From: Apoda limacodes
Lineage: Eukaryota > Arthropoda > Insecta > Lepidoptera > Limacodidae
Assembly (NCBI GenBank): GCA_946406115.1
Contig: OX291546.1
Span: 8,363,019 to 8,427,018, forward strand
DNA length: 64,000 nucleotides
Direction: 5' to 3'
Position numbers and translations under genes: made by a program. Below are positions 25,626-36,099 of this stretch, piece by piece. The stretch's first letter is position 1, and each line of letters opens with the position of its first letter. The notes beneath the pieces are model-generated. The model made no database searches, was not told the DNA's origin, and saw only the letters and a list, made by a program, of their open reading frames with translations.

Positions 25626-28140
25626 CGTAAAATATTTTTTACGCCGCCAACCATTTTTCTCACAGTTGACCCCGATATAGGTGTGATTTGAAAACTTGAT
25701 ATGGTTTCTGGTTTAAAAAGGCTCAAGTTGATATGCGTCACTAAGTGTTACGACATTTTCATGATGTCTGTTTATGCCAATAAGTATCACATTGTGAAAT
25801 TTTCTTCAACTTTTTATTTTTTATTATTTAAATTGAAGAGGTTTTACACATGTAGTAATATTTATTAATAAGAACAATACAAAATTCTTGTGTCAACAGC
25901 ATTTGATTGTAACTTTTTCCTCAACTAACAGATTTACGGTGTGTTTGAAATTTTGAAAGAAAATATTTTTTACGCCGCTAACCATTTTTCTCACAGTTAA
26001 CCCCGAAATAGGTGTGATTTGAAAACTTGATATGGTTTCTGGTTTAAAGAGGCTCAATTTGATATGCGTCACTAAGTGTTACCGCATTTTCATGATGACT
26101 TTTTATGCCAATAAGTATCACATTGTGAAATTTTCTTCAACTTTTAATTTTTTATTATTTAAATTGAAGACACACATACATGTAGTAATATTTATTAATA
26201 AGAACAATACAAAATGCTTGTTTCAACAGCATTTGACAGTTACTTTTTCCTCAACAAACAGATTTACGGTGTGTTTGAAATTTTGAAAGAAAATATTTTT
26301 TACGCCGCTAACCATTTTTCTCACAGTCACCCCAAGATAGGTGTGATTTGAAAACTTGATATGGTTTCTGGTTTAAAGAGGCTCAATTTGATATGCGTCA
26401 CTAAGTGTTACCGCATTTTCATGATGACTTTTTATGCCAATAAGCATCACATTGTGAAATTTTCTTCAACTTTTAATTTTTTATTATTTAAATTGAAGAG
26501 GTGTTACACATGTAGTAATATTTATTAATAAGAAAAGTACAAAACGCTTGTCTCAACAGCCTTTGATTGTTACTTTCTCCTTAACCAACAGATTTACGGT
26601 GTGTTTGAAATTTTGAAAGAAAATATTTTTTACGCCGCTAACCATTTTTCTCACAGTTAACCCCGAGATAGGTGTGATTTGAAAACTTGATATGATTTCT
26701 GGTTTAAAAAGGCTCAATTTAATATGCGTCACTAAGTGTTACCGCATTTTCATGATGTCTTTTTATGCCAATAAGTATCACATTGTGAAATTTTCTTCAA
26801 CTTTTAATTCTTTATTATTTAAATTGAAGAGGTGTTACACATGTAGTAATATTTATTAATAAGAACAATACAAAATGCTTGTTTCAACAGCCTTTCATTG
26901 TTACTTTTTCCTTATCCAACAGATTTACGGTGTGTTTGTAATTACGAAAGAAAATAATTTTTAGGCCGCTAACCATTTTTCTCACAGTTAACCCCGATAT
27001 AGGTGTGATTTGAAAACTTCATATGCTTTCTGATTTAACGAGGCTCAATTTGACATGCGTCACTAAGTGTTACCGCATTTTTATGATAATCTTTTAGGCC
27101 GATAAGTATCACTTTTTGAAATTTTCTTTAACTTTTATTTTTTTATTATTTAAATAGAAGAGGTATTACACATGTAGCAATATTTATTAATAAGAACAAT
27201 ACAAAATGCTTGTTTCAACAGCCTTTGATTGTTACTTTTTATTAACTAAGAGATTTACGGTGTGTTTGAAATTTTGAAAGAAAATAATTTTTACGCCGCT
27301 AACCATTTTTCTCACAGTTAACCCCGAGATAGGTGTGATTTGAAAACTTGATATGGTTTCTGGTTTAAAAAGGCTCAATTTAATATGCGTCACTAAGTGT
27401 TACCGCATTTTCATGATGTCTTTTTATGCCAATAAGTATTACATTGTGAAATTTTCTTCAACTTTTAATTCTTTATTATTTAAATTGAAGAGGTGTTACA
27501 CATGTAGTAATATTTATAAATAAGAACAATACAAAATGCTTGTTTCAACAGCCTTTGATTGTTACTTTTTCGTTAACTAACAGATTTACGGTGTGTTTGA
27601 AATTTTGAAAGAAAATATTTTTTAGGCTGCTTACCATTTTTCTCACAGTTAACCCCGAGATAGGTGTGATTTGAAAACTTCATATGCTTTCTGGTTTAAC
27701 GAGGCTCAATTTGACATGCGTCACTAAGCGTTACCGCATTTTTATGATAATCTTTTAGGCCGATAAGTATCACTTTTTGAAATTTTCTTTAACTTTTATT
27801 TTTTTATTATTTAAATAGAAGAGGTATTACACATGTAGCAATATTTATTAATAAGAACAATACAAAATACTTGTTTCAACAGCATTTGATTGTTACTTTT
27901 TCCTTAACCAACAGATTTACGGTGTGTTTGAAATTTTGAAAGAAAATAATTTTTACCATTTTTCTCACAGTTCACCCCGAGATAGGTGTAACTTGAAAAC
28001 TTGATATGGTTTCTGGTTTAAAGAGGCTCAATTTGATATGCGTCACGAAGTGTTACCGCATTTTTGTGATGACCTTTTAGGCCGATAAGTATCACATTGT
28101 GAAATTTCCTTTAACTTTAATTTTTTATTATTTAAATTAT
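25626..28140 (-). repeat. satellite array, right arm part 2: 8 inverted units
   Basis: Reversed markers occur at about 25750, 26080, 26410, 26743, 27073, 27403, 27733 and 28055. The unit at 26,005-26,335 is nearly the same as that at 20,451-20,780, including the rare 'gaagacacacatacatgtag' variant. Toward the right end units are more varied, as at the left end. Confidence 0.93.
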
Positions 28141-28297
28141 ATATATAATTATATATTTTTGACCGGTTTCTCATTATTTCGGTCTATTTATTGTTATATC
28201 CGCTTAATTCAGTAAATTATTTCATTAAAATCCTTTACTTTTTAATTTGGTCGGATTATAAAAGGCCGCTAACTTAGGCCGCTAACTTCACACCGGT
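28141..28297 (-). repeat. right terminal inverted repeat
   Basis: Reverse complement of 14,362-14,530 with only a few differences. It ends ggccgctaacttaggccgctaacttcacaccggt. Confidence 0.85.
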
Positions 28298-28306
28298 CGG
28301 GAAATA
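28298..28306. repeat. 9-bp flank repeat (right), CGGGAAATA
   Basis: Identical to 14,353-14,361 and directly next to the right terminus. Confidence 0.75.
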
Positions 28307-28423
28307 ACACCCAGCTAAAAATTATTGCTAGATCTTGCCACGTTTATAAGCTATTTCGAGGGTCATTATCACAAATATATTGGAAATCTTCTTGCCTTTA
28401 TTGAAAGATTTTCAACCACCTGC

Positions 28424-28617
28424 ATAGGACGGTTACGGCACTATAGCACATTCAAAAAGTGAGGCAGACTTTACACAAGACGTCCTCGGACATCAGCCCA
28501 TGTGTCAAGCCTATGAGAATGTTGACTGGCAATGCGTCGAGGTGTTTGAGATGTTTCTGAAAAATCAGTTTTACAAAACAGTCAAACATGATCTATTCAG
28601 CTACAAAAAGAAGTGAA
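28424..28617 (+). pseudogene. unrecognised coding-like remnant
   Basis: 64 codons are open without a start codon. The frame includes TQDVLGHQPMCQAYENVDW and FEMFLKNQFYKTVKHDLF and ends in KKK and a stop. Composition looks protein-like (Trp, Cys, Tyr spread out) rather than random AT-rich, but I do not recognise the family. It could be a transposase or captured-gene scrap. It lies just outside the foldback element. Confidence 0.35.
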
Positions 28618-28724
28618 CCCGTTTATCATGTCCTCGAAACTGTTAACAATCGCACTGATGTTTTAAAGTATTGATAACTGGAAATGTGAACAGTGACTAA
28701 ATTTCACACCTACAATTTTCTGAC

Positions 28725-28855
28725 GACGATATTATGGTGCAGTTGGGTAAAAATCATTTCGAAAAAGAAGCCGATAAGGAGCGTCTATTTAGGTTGGGCA
28801 GGATTTAGGAAGCTTCGTCACGTCTTTACGTCGCGTCGTCCATACAGCAGTGCTC
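28725..28855 (+). mobile_element. RTE-type LINE scrap
   Basis: The frames give 'KNHFEKEADK' and 'YLGWAGFRKLRHVFTSRRP', matching the RTE block LGRSNFGKEVNRRIQLGSAA/FGKLRNVFSS at 24.4 kb, with frameshifts. Confidence 0.55.
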
Positions 28856-28917
28856 CTACCTGCTCTTTCTGGAACAAGTAGTAATATCATAAATGCTGTT
28901 GTCTATTTTTCTCACAT

Positions 28918-29182
28918 AGGCTACTTAAAAACGTCAAGTGTGAGTCGTTTTTTTTTCTATAATTGAGGAGTTGCCGTGTAAATCCTACACCGATTATTGA
29001 ATTTAGAGTGGGTAGAACCGCGGGAGAATTAGCCATGGAGATAGTTTAAGTCCAGGGGAAGGACATAGGTTACTTGAAAACGTCAAGCGTGTGTCGGATT
29101 TTTTCTATAATTAAGAAGATGCCGTTGAAATCGGAAACACCAATTACGAATTACGGGCGGGCGAAACCGCGGCAAAAGCTAG
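28918..29182 (+). repeat. two imperfect copies of a repeat of about 115 bases
   Basis: 28,918-29,030 and 29,068-29,182 share 'taggctacttaaaaacgtcaa', 'ttttttctataattgaggag' and '..gtagaaccgcgggag/gcgaaaccgcggcaaaagctagtag'. The last block is a typical tail of lepidopteran SINE-like repeats. Confidence 0.55.
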
Positions 29183-29369
29183 TAGATAAAAAATTAAATG
29201 ATCGCGGGTCCACACGGCCTTGCATCATCATATACTGAGGAACTACTTTTCTACTCGTGAAAGGTTTGGCGAACAGTTGACTGTTAAGCTTTGTACAGAT
29301 TATTTGAAACACAAGATGTAATGCAACAAGAATATATGTGGACAGTCCCTCACTGCGCGCCTCAACAAC

Positions 29370-29585
29370 GGCCATTCCTGGCAGGGTTCAGCGCGCACGC
29401 CATTGCTGGCCATCCTCCTTACGTCCCCACTGCTGGGGCACGGCCTACCCTCATAAGCCAGGGTGATTTGGGCCATAAGTCCACACGCGGGTCCAGTGCG
29501 GATTGTGGACTTCACATACGTCATTTTTTTTTTCTTGGCGTTTGCAGGTTCCCTCACGATGTTTTCCTTTACCGAAAAGCCAGTG
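29370..29585 (+). repeat. common lepidopteran interspersed repeat
   Basis: It contains 'cgtccccactgctggggcacgg', 'cacacgcgggtccagtgcggattg' and 'tttgcaggttccctcacgatgttttcctt', strings I associate with a very common interspersed repeat of moths. Overlapping open frames on both strands (115 and 124 codons) come from this repeat. Confidence 0.6.
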
Positions 29586-30111
29586 GTGTGAATAAATACA
29601 TCAGTGTACTTGTTATCACCGCTGCAAGAATGCAACACAAATTGCATCCAAAAACATTTATATAAAAATGCATAATTTTTGTCATGTAATGTTTCGTAAT
29701 AATAAGTTAATATTAAGTATATATTTACACAATCAAAACTATTTTCCTTATAGGGACTAGTTTAGATTTAAGAAAATGTTATAACAATCAGTGTAAAATT
29801 GTATTAAGTTAGGTAAAAGTAGAGTAGGTTTGTTTCATTTCCCCTCTTTACTATTTGTTGATATCAAAAATAATATTGTGTGAGTACCGACATGTTGACT
29901 TTGTACGCACGACTATCCCCAAAAAAGCGGGAAATTTAGTTTAATATATGTATATAAAACATATGCCATTTGTTGTGCGAAAATGTACAGAACTACTATG
30001 TAAAGTTCTATATAGACCGTATGTACGGTTATTAAGTTACAGGCGAAAACAGTTAGCATGTTGAGTATTGTACATTCTTTCTCCCTCACTCCTACGATAA
30101 TAGACTGCGAT
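29586..30111. other. gene-free spacer
   Basis: AT-rich; nothing recognised. Confidence 0.4.
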
Positions 30112-30420
30112 AGACATGGCGTCCAAAAAACTTGGTGTACTCAACAGAGCGAAGCAGTACTTCACGTCGGGGCAAAGGTTGTTACTTTACAAGTCGCAAG
30201 TTCGGCCCCATATGGAGTACTGCTGCCATCTCTGGGCAGGTGCACCCGGATACCAGCTTGGCCCTTTTGACTCGGTTCAACGACGGGCTGTGAGAATTGT
30301 CGACGATTCCAAACTCACTTGCGGTATCGAGCCCTTAAGTTTGAGGAGAGACTTTGCCTCACTGTGTGTGTTCTACCGCTTGTACAATGGGTTGTGTTCT
30401 GAGGAATTGTTCGAAATTAC
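30112..30420 (+). mobile_element. LINE family A (copy 3)
   Basis: The open frame 30,116-30,420 starts KKLGVLNRAKQYFTSGQRLL and has QVRPHMEYCCHLWAGAPGYQ, then FASLCVFYRLYNGLCSEELF. This is the best-preserved copy of the LINE A RT C-terminal region, but it is cut abruptly at about 30,417 with no 3' tail. Confidence 0.8.
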
Positions 30421-30514
30421 CACACCATTACACATCCATTGGTTAAAATACTGTTTTTACGTGAAAGTGATTGGTTGTATATTAATAATATTTAATAAAT
30501 ATGACAACAATACC

Positions 30515-30662
30515 CACCTCCCAAGATGGGTTTTTGGTAGCAAAATCGCTTAGACGAAACGCTAAAAGTCAACATTACAATGACCTCATCATGAATCGCA
30601 AAGCGCTAACAATTTCTGCTAGAGTAGTCAGATGGAACGCCCTACTTGATACTATTATCAAG
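30515..30662 (-). repeat. short dispersed repeat, inverted copy at 52.43 kb
   Basis: On the minus strand it begins 'agggcgttccatctgactac', then 'agcagaaattgttagcg', 'tttgcg', 'tgttgacttttagcgtttcgtct' and 'ttgctaccaaaaacccat'. These blocks recur in order at 52,434-52,600 on the plus strand. The 61-codon plus-strand frame here is a by-product. Confidence 0.6.
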
Positions 30663-30836
30663 TATCCATGCATTCTCAATTATTAAAAAAAAAAGGATAC
30701 TTACCAAACATAACCCCTATTTGAAATAAATTTTGATTGCTTTTGTTTAATTACTAACTTAATAACATTGGATTTCTTTGTATTCTCTTGATTGGTAGGC
30801 ATGTGTATTGAATGAAGAATATGCATTGATTACAAA

Positions 30837-31487
30837 ATGTACTGTCTAAGGTTGACAAGATTATTGCGAAAACAATGTAATATATTTGAAGTTTTACCTA
30901 AATATGGTTTACATAACCATCCTATGAGATTTATGGAAACAGAAAATAGATGGCAGCAAAAAGATGGTGTTTCGCGACAGTGGCAGTTAATCTATAAAGC
31001 ACCTATGGAGAAGTGGCTAAAGTATTTATCAGTGTATTTGACCGTTTCTACTGGAATTATTGGAAGTGCAGGAATCTATTACGCTATATTTGTTTACGAC
31101 AGAACGAAACTCAATACACCCGTTGTTCTTGGAGATGATGTGGTTATAGCCAATAGCAGCTTTGAATATCTGACATATCTTAGTGCATTTCTTATCTTCC
31201 ATATAGCGGTCAAACTTTTGCTTTCAAAGTATGTTGTAAGACTATACCAGAATGGCGACAATTATTTAGCTATTTTTAGAGGCCATATGTTTAATTCTAT
31301 AAAGAAACATGAATTTCAGCTACAAGAATTTAAAAAATTGAAACCTTCAATGATCATCTCATGGAGCGATGCAAGATTTGCACTTGGAAAAAAACAAGCA
31401 ATAATTCTAGACAGCCATTTCAAGACTCCAGAATATTTCAATTATTTATTATATAAAAAGAAAGCTGATAACCTTGACAATGACTGA
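30837..31487 (+). CDS. Tmem186: TMEM186-like mitochondrial inner-membrane protein
   Basis: Single-exon gene of 216 codons. In mammals TMEM186 is a mitochondrial inner-membrane protein that takes part in building the membrane arm of respiratory complex I (MCIA complex). Visible here: a basic, mitochondrial-type N-terminus (MYCLRLTRLLRKQ); the family-type entry RQWQLIYKAPMEKWLKYLSV before the first membrane segment (about residues 63-82, YLTVSTGIIGSAGIYYAIF); a second membrane segment (about 106-125, YLTYLSAFLIFHIAVKLLL); then RLYQNGDNYLAIFRGHMFNS, matching the 'ILYLNESGTMLRVAHLNFWG' region of the family. The ATG at 30,837 is the first in frame and gives the expected length (about 200-220). Upstream are LINE A and dispersed-repeat pieces, so its promoter lies within about 170 bases of them. 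The family call rests on topology and the post-TM block. Confidence 0.72.
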   Translation: MYCLRLTRLLRKQCNIFEVLPKYGLHNHPMRFMETENRWQQKDGVSRQWQLIYKAPMEKWLKYLSVYLTVSTGIIGSAGIYYAIFVYDRTKLNTPVVLGDDVVIANSSFEYLTYLSAFLIFHIAVKLLLSKYVVRLYQNGDNYLAIFRGHMFNSIKKHEFQLQEFKKLKPSMIISWSDARFALGKKQAIILDSHFKTPEYFNYLLYKKKADNLDND

Positions 31488-31842
31488 TGTGGAATAATAC
31501 CCTGAGGTTACAGTCCAAGACTACCAGGAATCTAAAATTTTCACTATACAAAGCACTTCATTATTTGGTAGTGGACTGCAAGCAGCGATTATGTTGTACT
31601 GTTTGGATTGGATGTGATAATTTTTTTTTATATGTAGTCTATTTATTTAGCATAAACAAATGTTAACATTCATTGTTTTATTTGTGTATGGAACTTACAA
31701 CACCATCAAAAACCTTTCAGCTCTTAGCTCATTAGGACCACTTCATAAGGACCACATCCTATAATCCTATAAGGATACTTTAGAAAATGATATCTTATCA
31801 AGATCTTTTCCAGGCTAAATCTCTGTAACTTTTATATAGTAG
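31488..31842. other. 3' flank of the TMEM186-like gene
   Basis: AT-rich; no clear AATAAA was seen close to the stop codon. Nothing else recognised. Confidence 0.4.
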
Positions 31843-32114
31843 TAGTAGTTTCCTTACAGATGATAGAACTCATCAAGATAAACCCCTTTCTAGATTAGCG
31901 GCTTTCAAAAAGATCTTCATGAGATCTATCACTTCTGTAAAGAAACTACTCTCAATATTTTACGAGATATAGCTCTTCCTAATTTGACATCTGTCATCCG
32001 TAATAAAGATCTTGATGTGATATATAATTTTTATGAGGAAACTGCTAGTTTAATGATGAATAAAGATTTCGAGGTGATATATTGTGATAATTTTGTGAGG
32101 AAACTGCTAGTCTA
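31843..32114. repeat. foldback and tandem repeat cluster
   Basis: 'agtagtttccttacagatgatag' (about 31,845) is inverted at about 31,925-31,950 ('gatctatcacttctgtaaagaaactact'). Then 'aataaagatcttgatgtgatatat...gaggaaactgctag' is repeated in tandem at about 32,003-32,051 and 32,060-32,114. Confidence 0.5.
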
Positions 32115-32329
32115 AGATCAGTAATTATGGTGGAAAAGCGTGGAGAACTTGTGTGTCAAACTGACTGGTCCAAGGTCTGACTGGGTCGGGAAAACTTGGT
32201 CCAATTTAACCCTACAAAGACACTGCTAAGAAAACCCCATTCACTGAATTTAGTCCCACACCATCTACAATTGGTGTTGACATCTCCAGCTATGTTCAGT
32301 TCTGATATCATTTGCAAGTCAAGATAAAG

Positions 32330-32594
32330 CTGGCATCTAAGAAAACTTGGTGTACTCAACAGATTGAAGCAGTACTTCATGTTGGGCAAAGTTTGCTACT
32401 TTACTAGTCACAAGTTCGGCCCCAAATGGAGTACATACATCTGCCAACTTTGGGCAGGTGCACCCAGATACCAGCTTGGCCCTTTTGACTTGATTCAACC
32501 ATGAGCTGTGGGAATTGTTGTCGATCCCAAAACTCTCTTGCCGTATCGAGTCCTTAAGTCTGAGGAGAGGCTTAGCCTTCCTGTGTGTGTTCTA
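32330..32594 (+). mobile_element. LINE family A, decayed (copy 4)
   Basis: 'aagaaaacttggtgtactcaacagattgaagcagtacttcatg' and 'cacccagataccagcttggcccttttgact' match the 30.1-kb copy with more changes. It stops at 'tgtgtgttcta' (about 32,594), where LINE B begins. Confidence 0.75.
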
Positions 32595-35440
32595 TTGCGC
32601 TGCATCATCGTGATGTCGTACATGCCTACCGGGGATCTGGACAATCTCCCGCTGCTCACAGAGAGTTTATCAACCATCTCTGCAGTTATCAAAGTGTTTT
32701 AACAATTGGTGATTATAATGCAGACGTTACACGCGTGAAAAGTTTATCCGGAAATGAATTAAGTGAATACTGTTGGGACCAGGAATGGTCAATTTCGGAT
32801 GTGGACTTGCTTGATATGTACTCAAAAACGTATGCATATGTGAGCGATGCACATGGCACAACCAGCTGGTTAGATCATTGTATTGCAACCTCGGCGGGGC
32901 TTAATCTTATAAAAAATATTAAGGTTTTATGACGTTTATTGGTCAGACCATCATCCTCTCGTAATGGAATGTGATATTGAGGGTATTGTCGCAAAAGATA
33001 CTACCAATCAAAACAACCAAAAAATTAATAAAGTCCTATGGGGAAACAGTAGTTATGAGCAGCAAAATAAAACGCAGAATTATGTGACCAACTTATAGTC
33101 TCCTCTGACATGACTGATGATGACCCATGCAGTGGTTTAGCATGTAACAAGTTAGAACACTGCAAACTGATTGATGGTATCTACGACAGTATCGTCGATG
33201 GTACATCCAGGGCAGCTGTAATGACATATGCAGGAGAAACGTCTTTTGATAATCAGAAAATAATCGGATGGAATTGTCATGTAAGTAATTTACATATAAT
33301 AGCTAAACAATGTTACAAACTTTGGCATTGGCATGATCGGCCTTTGCAGGGTAAACTGTATGATGATAAGTGTAAAAGTCACAAAGCCTTTAAAAATAAG
33401 GTGAAATGGTGTCAAAAAAATGAAAATAAAATAAAAATGGATATTATAGCTATGCATAAGTGCAACGGGGACTTCATAAATTTCTGGAAAGAAACAAACT
33501 GACTTATAAGTCTTTCCTCCCAACATCTGTAAATGGTATTCAGAACCATATGGACATTGCTAATATGTTGGCTGGTAAATTTAACCCTAAATCTAGCACA
33601 GAAAATGAATGTAGGTATCATGGGGCTTGTGGTGCGTCGGGGACAGAAGTGCGGCCGCCGCGCGACACTAGTGCACTTCACGTGACCGCAAAACAAGTGT
33701 ATGAATGTGTGAAGGCGATGAAGCGTGGTAAGTCCCCGGGGCATGACGGGCTCAGTATTGAGCATATATTATATGCGGGCCCGATACTAGGTACTCGATA
33801 AAATTTTACTTCTTTTCAATGCCTGTATTGATCGCAGCCACCTACCTAAAGAATTTATGAAGACCACGGTTGTACCTATTATCAAGAATAGAACGGGTGA
33901 CTTCTCAAATCGGTCGAAATTTCGTCCCATCTCATTGGTCACCATTCTAAAATTTTTGAACGGTTAATTAACAAACACATGGCAAGACAAATATACCACT
34001 TAGTAGTGCTCAATTTGGTTTCCGTCAGGGTCTATCAACAGACTTATCAATTTTCGCTCTTAAGAATACAGTCCATAGGTCATGGATCAGTGTATGCCTG
34101 CTTTCTAGACCTAAGTCGTGCCTTTGACTCAATTAATTATAATTTATTATGGAGAAAACTACGTAACACAGAGGTACCTCATGACATTGTAGACCTATTA
34201 GAATTCTGGTATGCAAATCAGACTAACCAAGTTAAATGGGGTAATGCTGTAGCAGATAGGTACCTATGGGGTCAGACAGGGTGGAGTGACGTCACCTGTT
34301 CTATTTAATTTATATGTTAACAAGCTAATCGAGGAGCTGAGCAGTACCAGAGCCGGCTGCAACATTGGCGGAGAATGTCTTAACAAACTAAGCTATGCAG
34401 ACGATATGGTGCTGCTCAGCCCCTCAGTAAATGGCCTAAGGAGACTTATAGCAATATGCGAACGATATGCGGCTACTCATCATCTGCTGTATGTTAGCAA
34501 AACTGAAGTTATGATCTCCAAGTATGGTAAAGGCCCAAGTGTTATACCTCCTGTAAACTTATGTGGTACTACTCTAAAAATTGTCGACTCATTTAAATAC
34601 CTTGGTCACATAATATCGAGTAACTTGTTAGATGATATTGTGTGGAGAGCCAGCGCAGAGGTATTGCCTGTAGGAGTAACATGCTAGCCAGGAGATTTAG
34701 TCACTGTTCAAACCAAGTCAAAGTGACCCTGTTCAAGGCATACTGTCAGGCATCCTACACCAGCCAACTCTGGTACCATCACACAAAAAGAGCATATAAC
34801 ACTCTTCGTGTGCAATACAACAATGCCTTTAGGGCCATGCTCCACTTGCCCTGGCGATTTACCGCGTCTGGCATGTTTGCCGAGAACAGGGTTGATGACT
34901 TCTTTGCTGTTTTACGAAGGCATAGGGCCTCCTTTCATATGAAGCTGATGAAGTGTAACAATGAAATTGTAAGGGCTGTTTTCCATACCTAAGTGGTATG
35001 TTAAGAAAACATGGTATTCTGACTGCATAGTGCTTTTATTTAATTTAATTTAATTTAACAAATAAACATAGTAAATATAGGTGTATCTGTCTGTCTGTAT
35101 ATATACAAAAGAAATAATGTAATTCAATTTAATGTAAAAATAAATAAATATTAATTTTTAATTGTTTAATATAATTTTGATATGGTATTATAAATGATTT
35201 GGCTTAATTAACTGTGACTCTATTCTAATCATTTAAATGTATATACATTTGTGACCATATATATTATATATGACTATATATTATAGGATAGGAATAATGT
35301 ATTAAGTTTGATGTAATTTAATTTGATTGATTTGTTTCTTTTCTTTTGGTTTGATTGGATTTAATTTAATTAAGACTTAAAAAAAAAATCATGTAAAACC
35401 TAGATTAATACATATCAATAAAACATTTTATTATTTATTT
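32595..35440 (+). mobile_element. LINE family B (endonuclease to RT to 3' tail), decayed
   Basis: A nearly gene-length non-LTR element in several broken frames. 32,595-32,932 holds the APE endonuclease C-terminus (VLTIGDYNADVTRV, TTSWLDHCIA). 33,460-33,800 has AMKRGKSPGHDGLSIEHI before the RT. 34,085-34,310 has YACFLDLSRAFDSINYNLLW. 34,286-34,690 has SPVLFNLYVN and the catalytic LSYADDMVLLSP. 34,642-34,992 has the thumb and C-terminus (FKAYCQASYTSQLWYHH). A (TTTAA)n patch at 35,037-35,060 and AT-rich 3' sequence follow. The order is that of CR1-group LINEs. At least five frame breaks make it inactive. Its start is fused to a LINE A scrap. Confidence 0.85.
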
Positions 35441-35606
35441 AGAAATTCTTACTTACACTTACAGCCTGTAAATATGTAATTCCTTTTAACCCAAGTTAAT
35501 ATCGTATTTATTTAATGCTTAACAAAATACATTAGAACTTTTAACATTAGATTATAATATTTATATGTATAACCCTTAACTATGCGTACACGTATGTTGT
35601 GTTCTT

Positions 35607-36085
35607 ATGTTTTTTTTTTTTTTTTTTTTTCACTAAGGTGGCAAACAAGCTTACGGTCCGCCTGATGGTAAGCGGTCACCGTAGCCTATGGACGCTTGCA
35701 ACAACAGGGGTATCACTTCTTCCTTGAAGAACTCCATACTGTAGTCCTTGCAGAAAACCTTCGCAGGGAGCTCATTCCACAACTTAAACGTTCGCGGGAG
35801 GAAGTCTCTGAAACCGCACTGTTCGCGACCATTTAGGTTCTAAAGTGTGAGAATGAATTCCCTGCCGATAGCGAGCGGTGCGATGGTAGAAAGTAGCCGT
35901 GGGCATCATTTCGAACAATTCCTCAGAACACAACCCATTGTACAAGCGGTAGAACACACACAGGGAGGCAAAGTCTCTCCTCAGACTTAAGGGCTCGATA
36001 CCGCAAGTGACTTTGGAATCGTCGACAATTCTCACAGCCCGTCGTTGAACCGAGTCAAAAGGGCCAAGCTGGTATCCAGGCGGTG
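35607..36085 (-). mobile_element. LINE family A with poly-A tail (copy 5)
   Basis: The poly-T at 35,611-35,631 is the 3' A-tail of a minus-strand LINE. Next comes the standard 3' tail (cactaaggtggcaaacaagcttacggtccgcctgatgg), then RT C-terminal codons with FASLCVFYRLYNGLCSEELF read on the minus strand. The element ends (5' truncation) at about 36,085. Confidence 0.85.
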
Positions 36086-36099
36086 GTATATTGTTTCAG

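Larger units (their letters stand above)
14362..28297. mobile_element. giant foldback DNA element built of inverted satellite arrays
   Basis: The left end ACCAGTGTGAAGTTAGCGGC and the reverse complement of the right end, ACCGGTGTGAAGTTAGCGGC, differ at one base. The likeness runs on for about 165 bases with very few differences. Between them is a left arm of 16 satellite units (14,531-19,794) and a right arm of 17 inverted units (19,795-22,577 and 25,626-28,140), split by a 3-kb retroelement block. Without that block the arms are about 5.43 and 5.45 kb. With 9-bp flank repeats and arms of tandem repeats, the design resembles Drosophila Foldback (FB), which belongs to the MuDR superfamily and makes 9-bp duplications. 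No transposase is seen, so mobility would need one in trans. Superfamily placement is inference. Confidence 0.8.

Noticed and set aside
14531..28140. CRISPR-like array because of regular repeats
   Set aside because: Units are 331 bp with no short repeat/unique spacer pattern, in an animal genome; it is a satellite.
29291..29665. Overlapping 124-codon (+) and 115-codon (-) frames
   Set aside because: Both come from a common interspersed repeat read on either strand.
30501..30686. 61-codon frame just before the TMEM186-like gene
   Set aside because: Belongs to the dispersed repeat that also occurs inverted at 52.4 kb.
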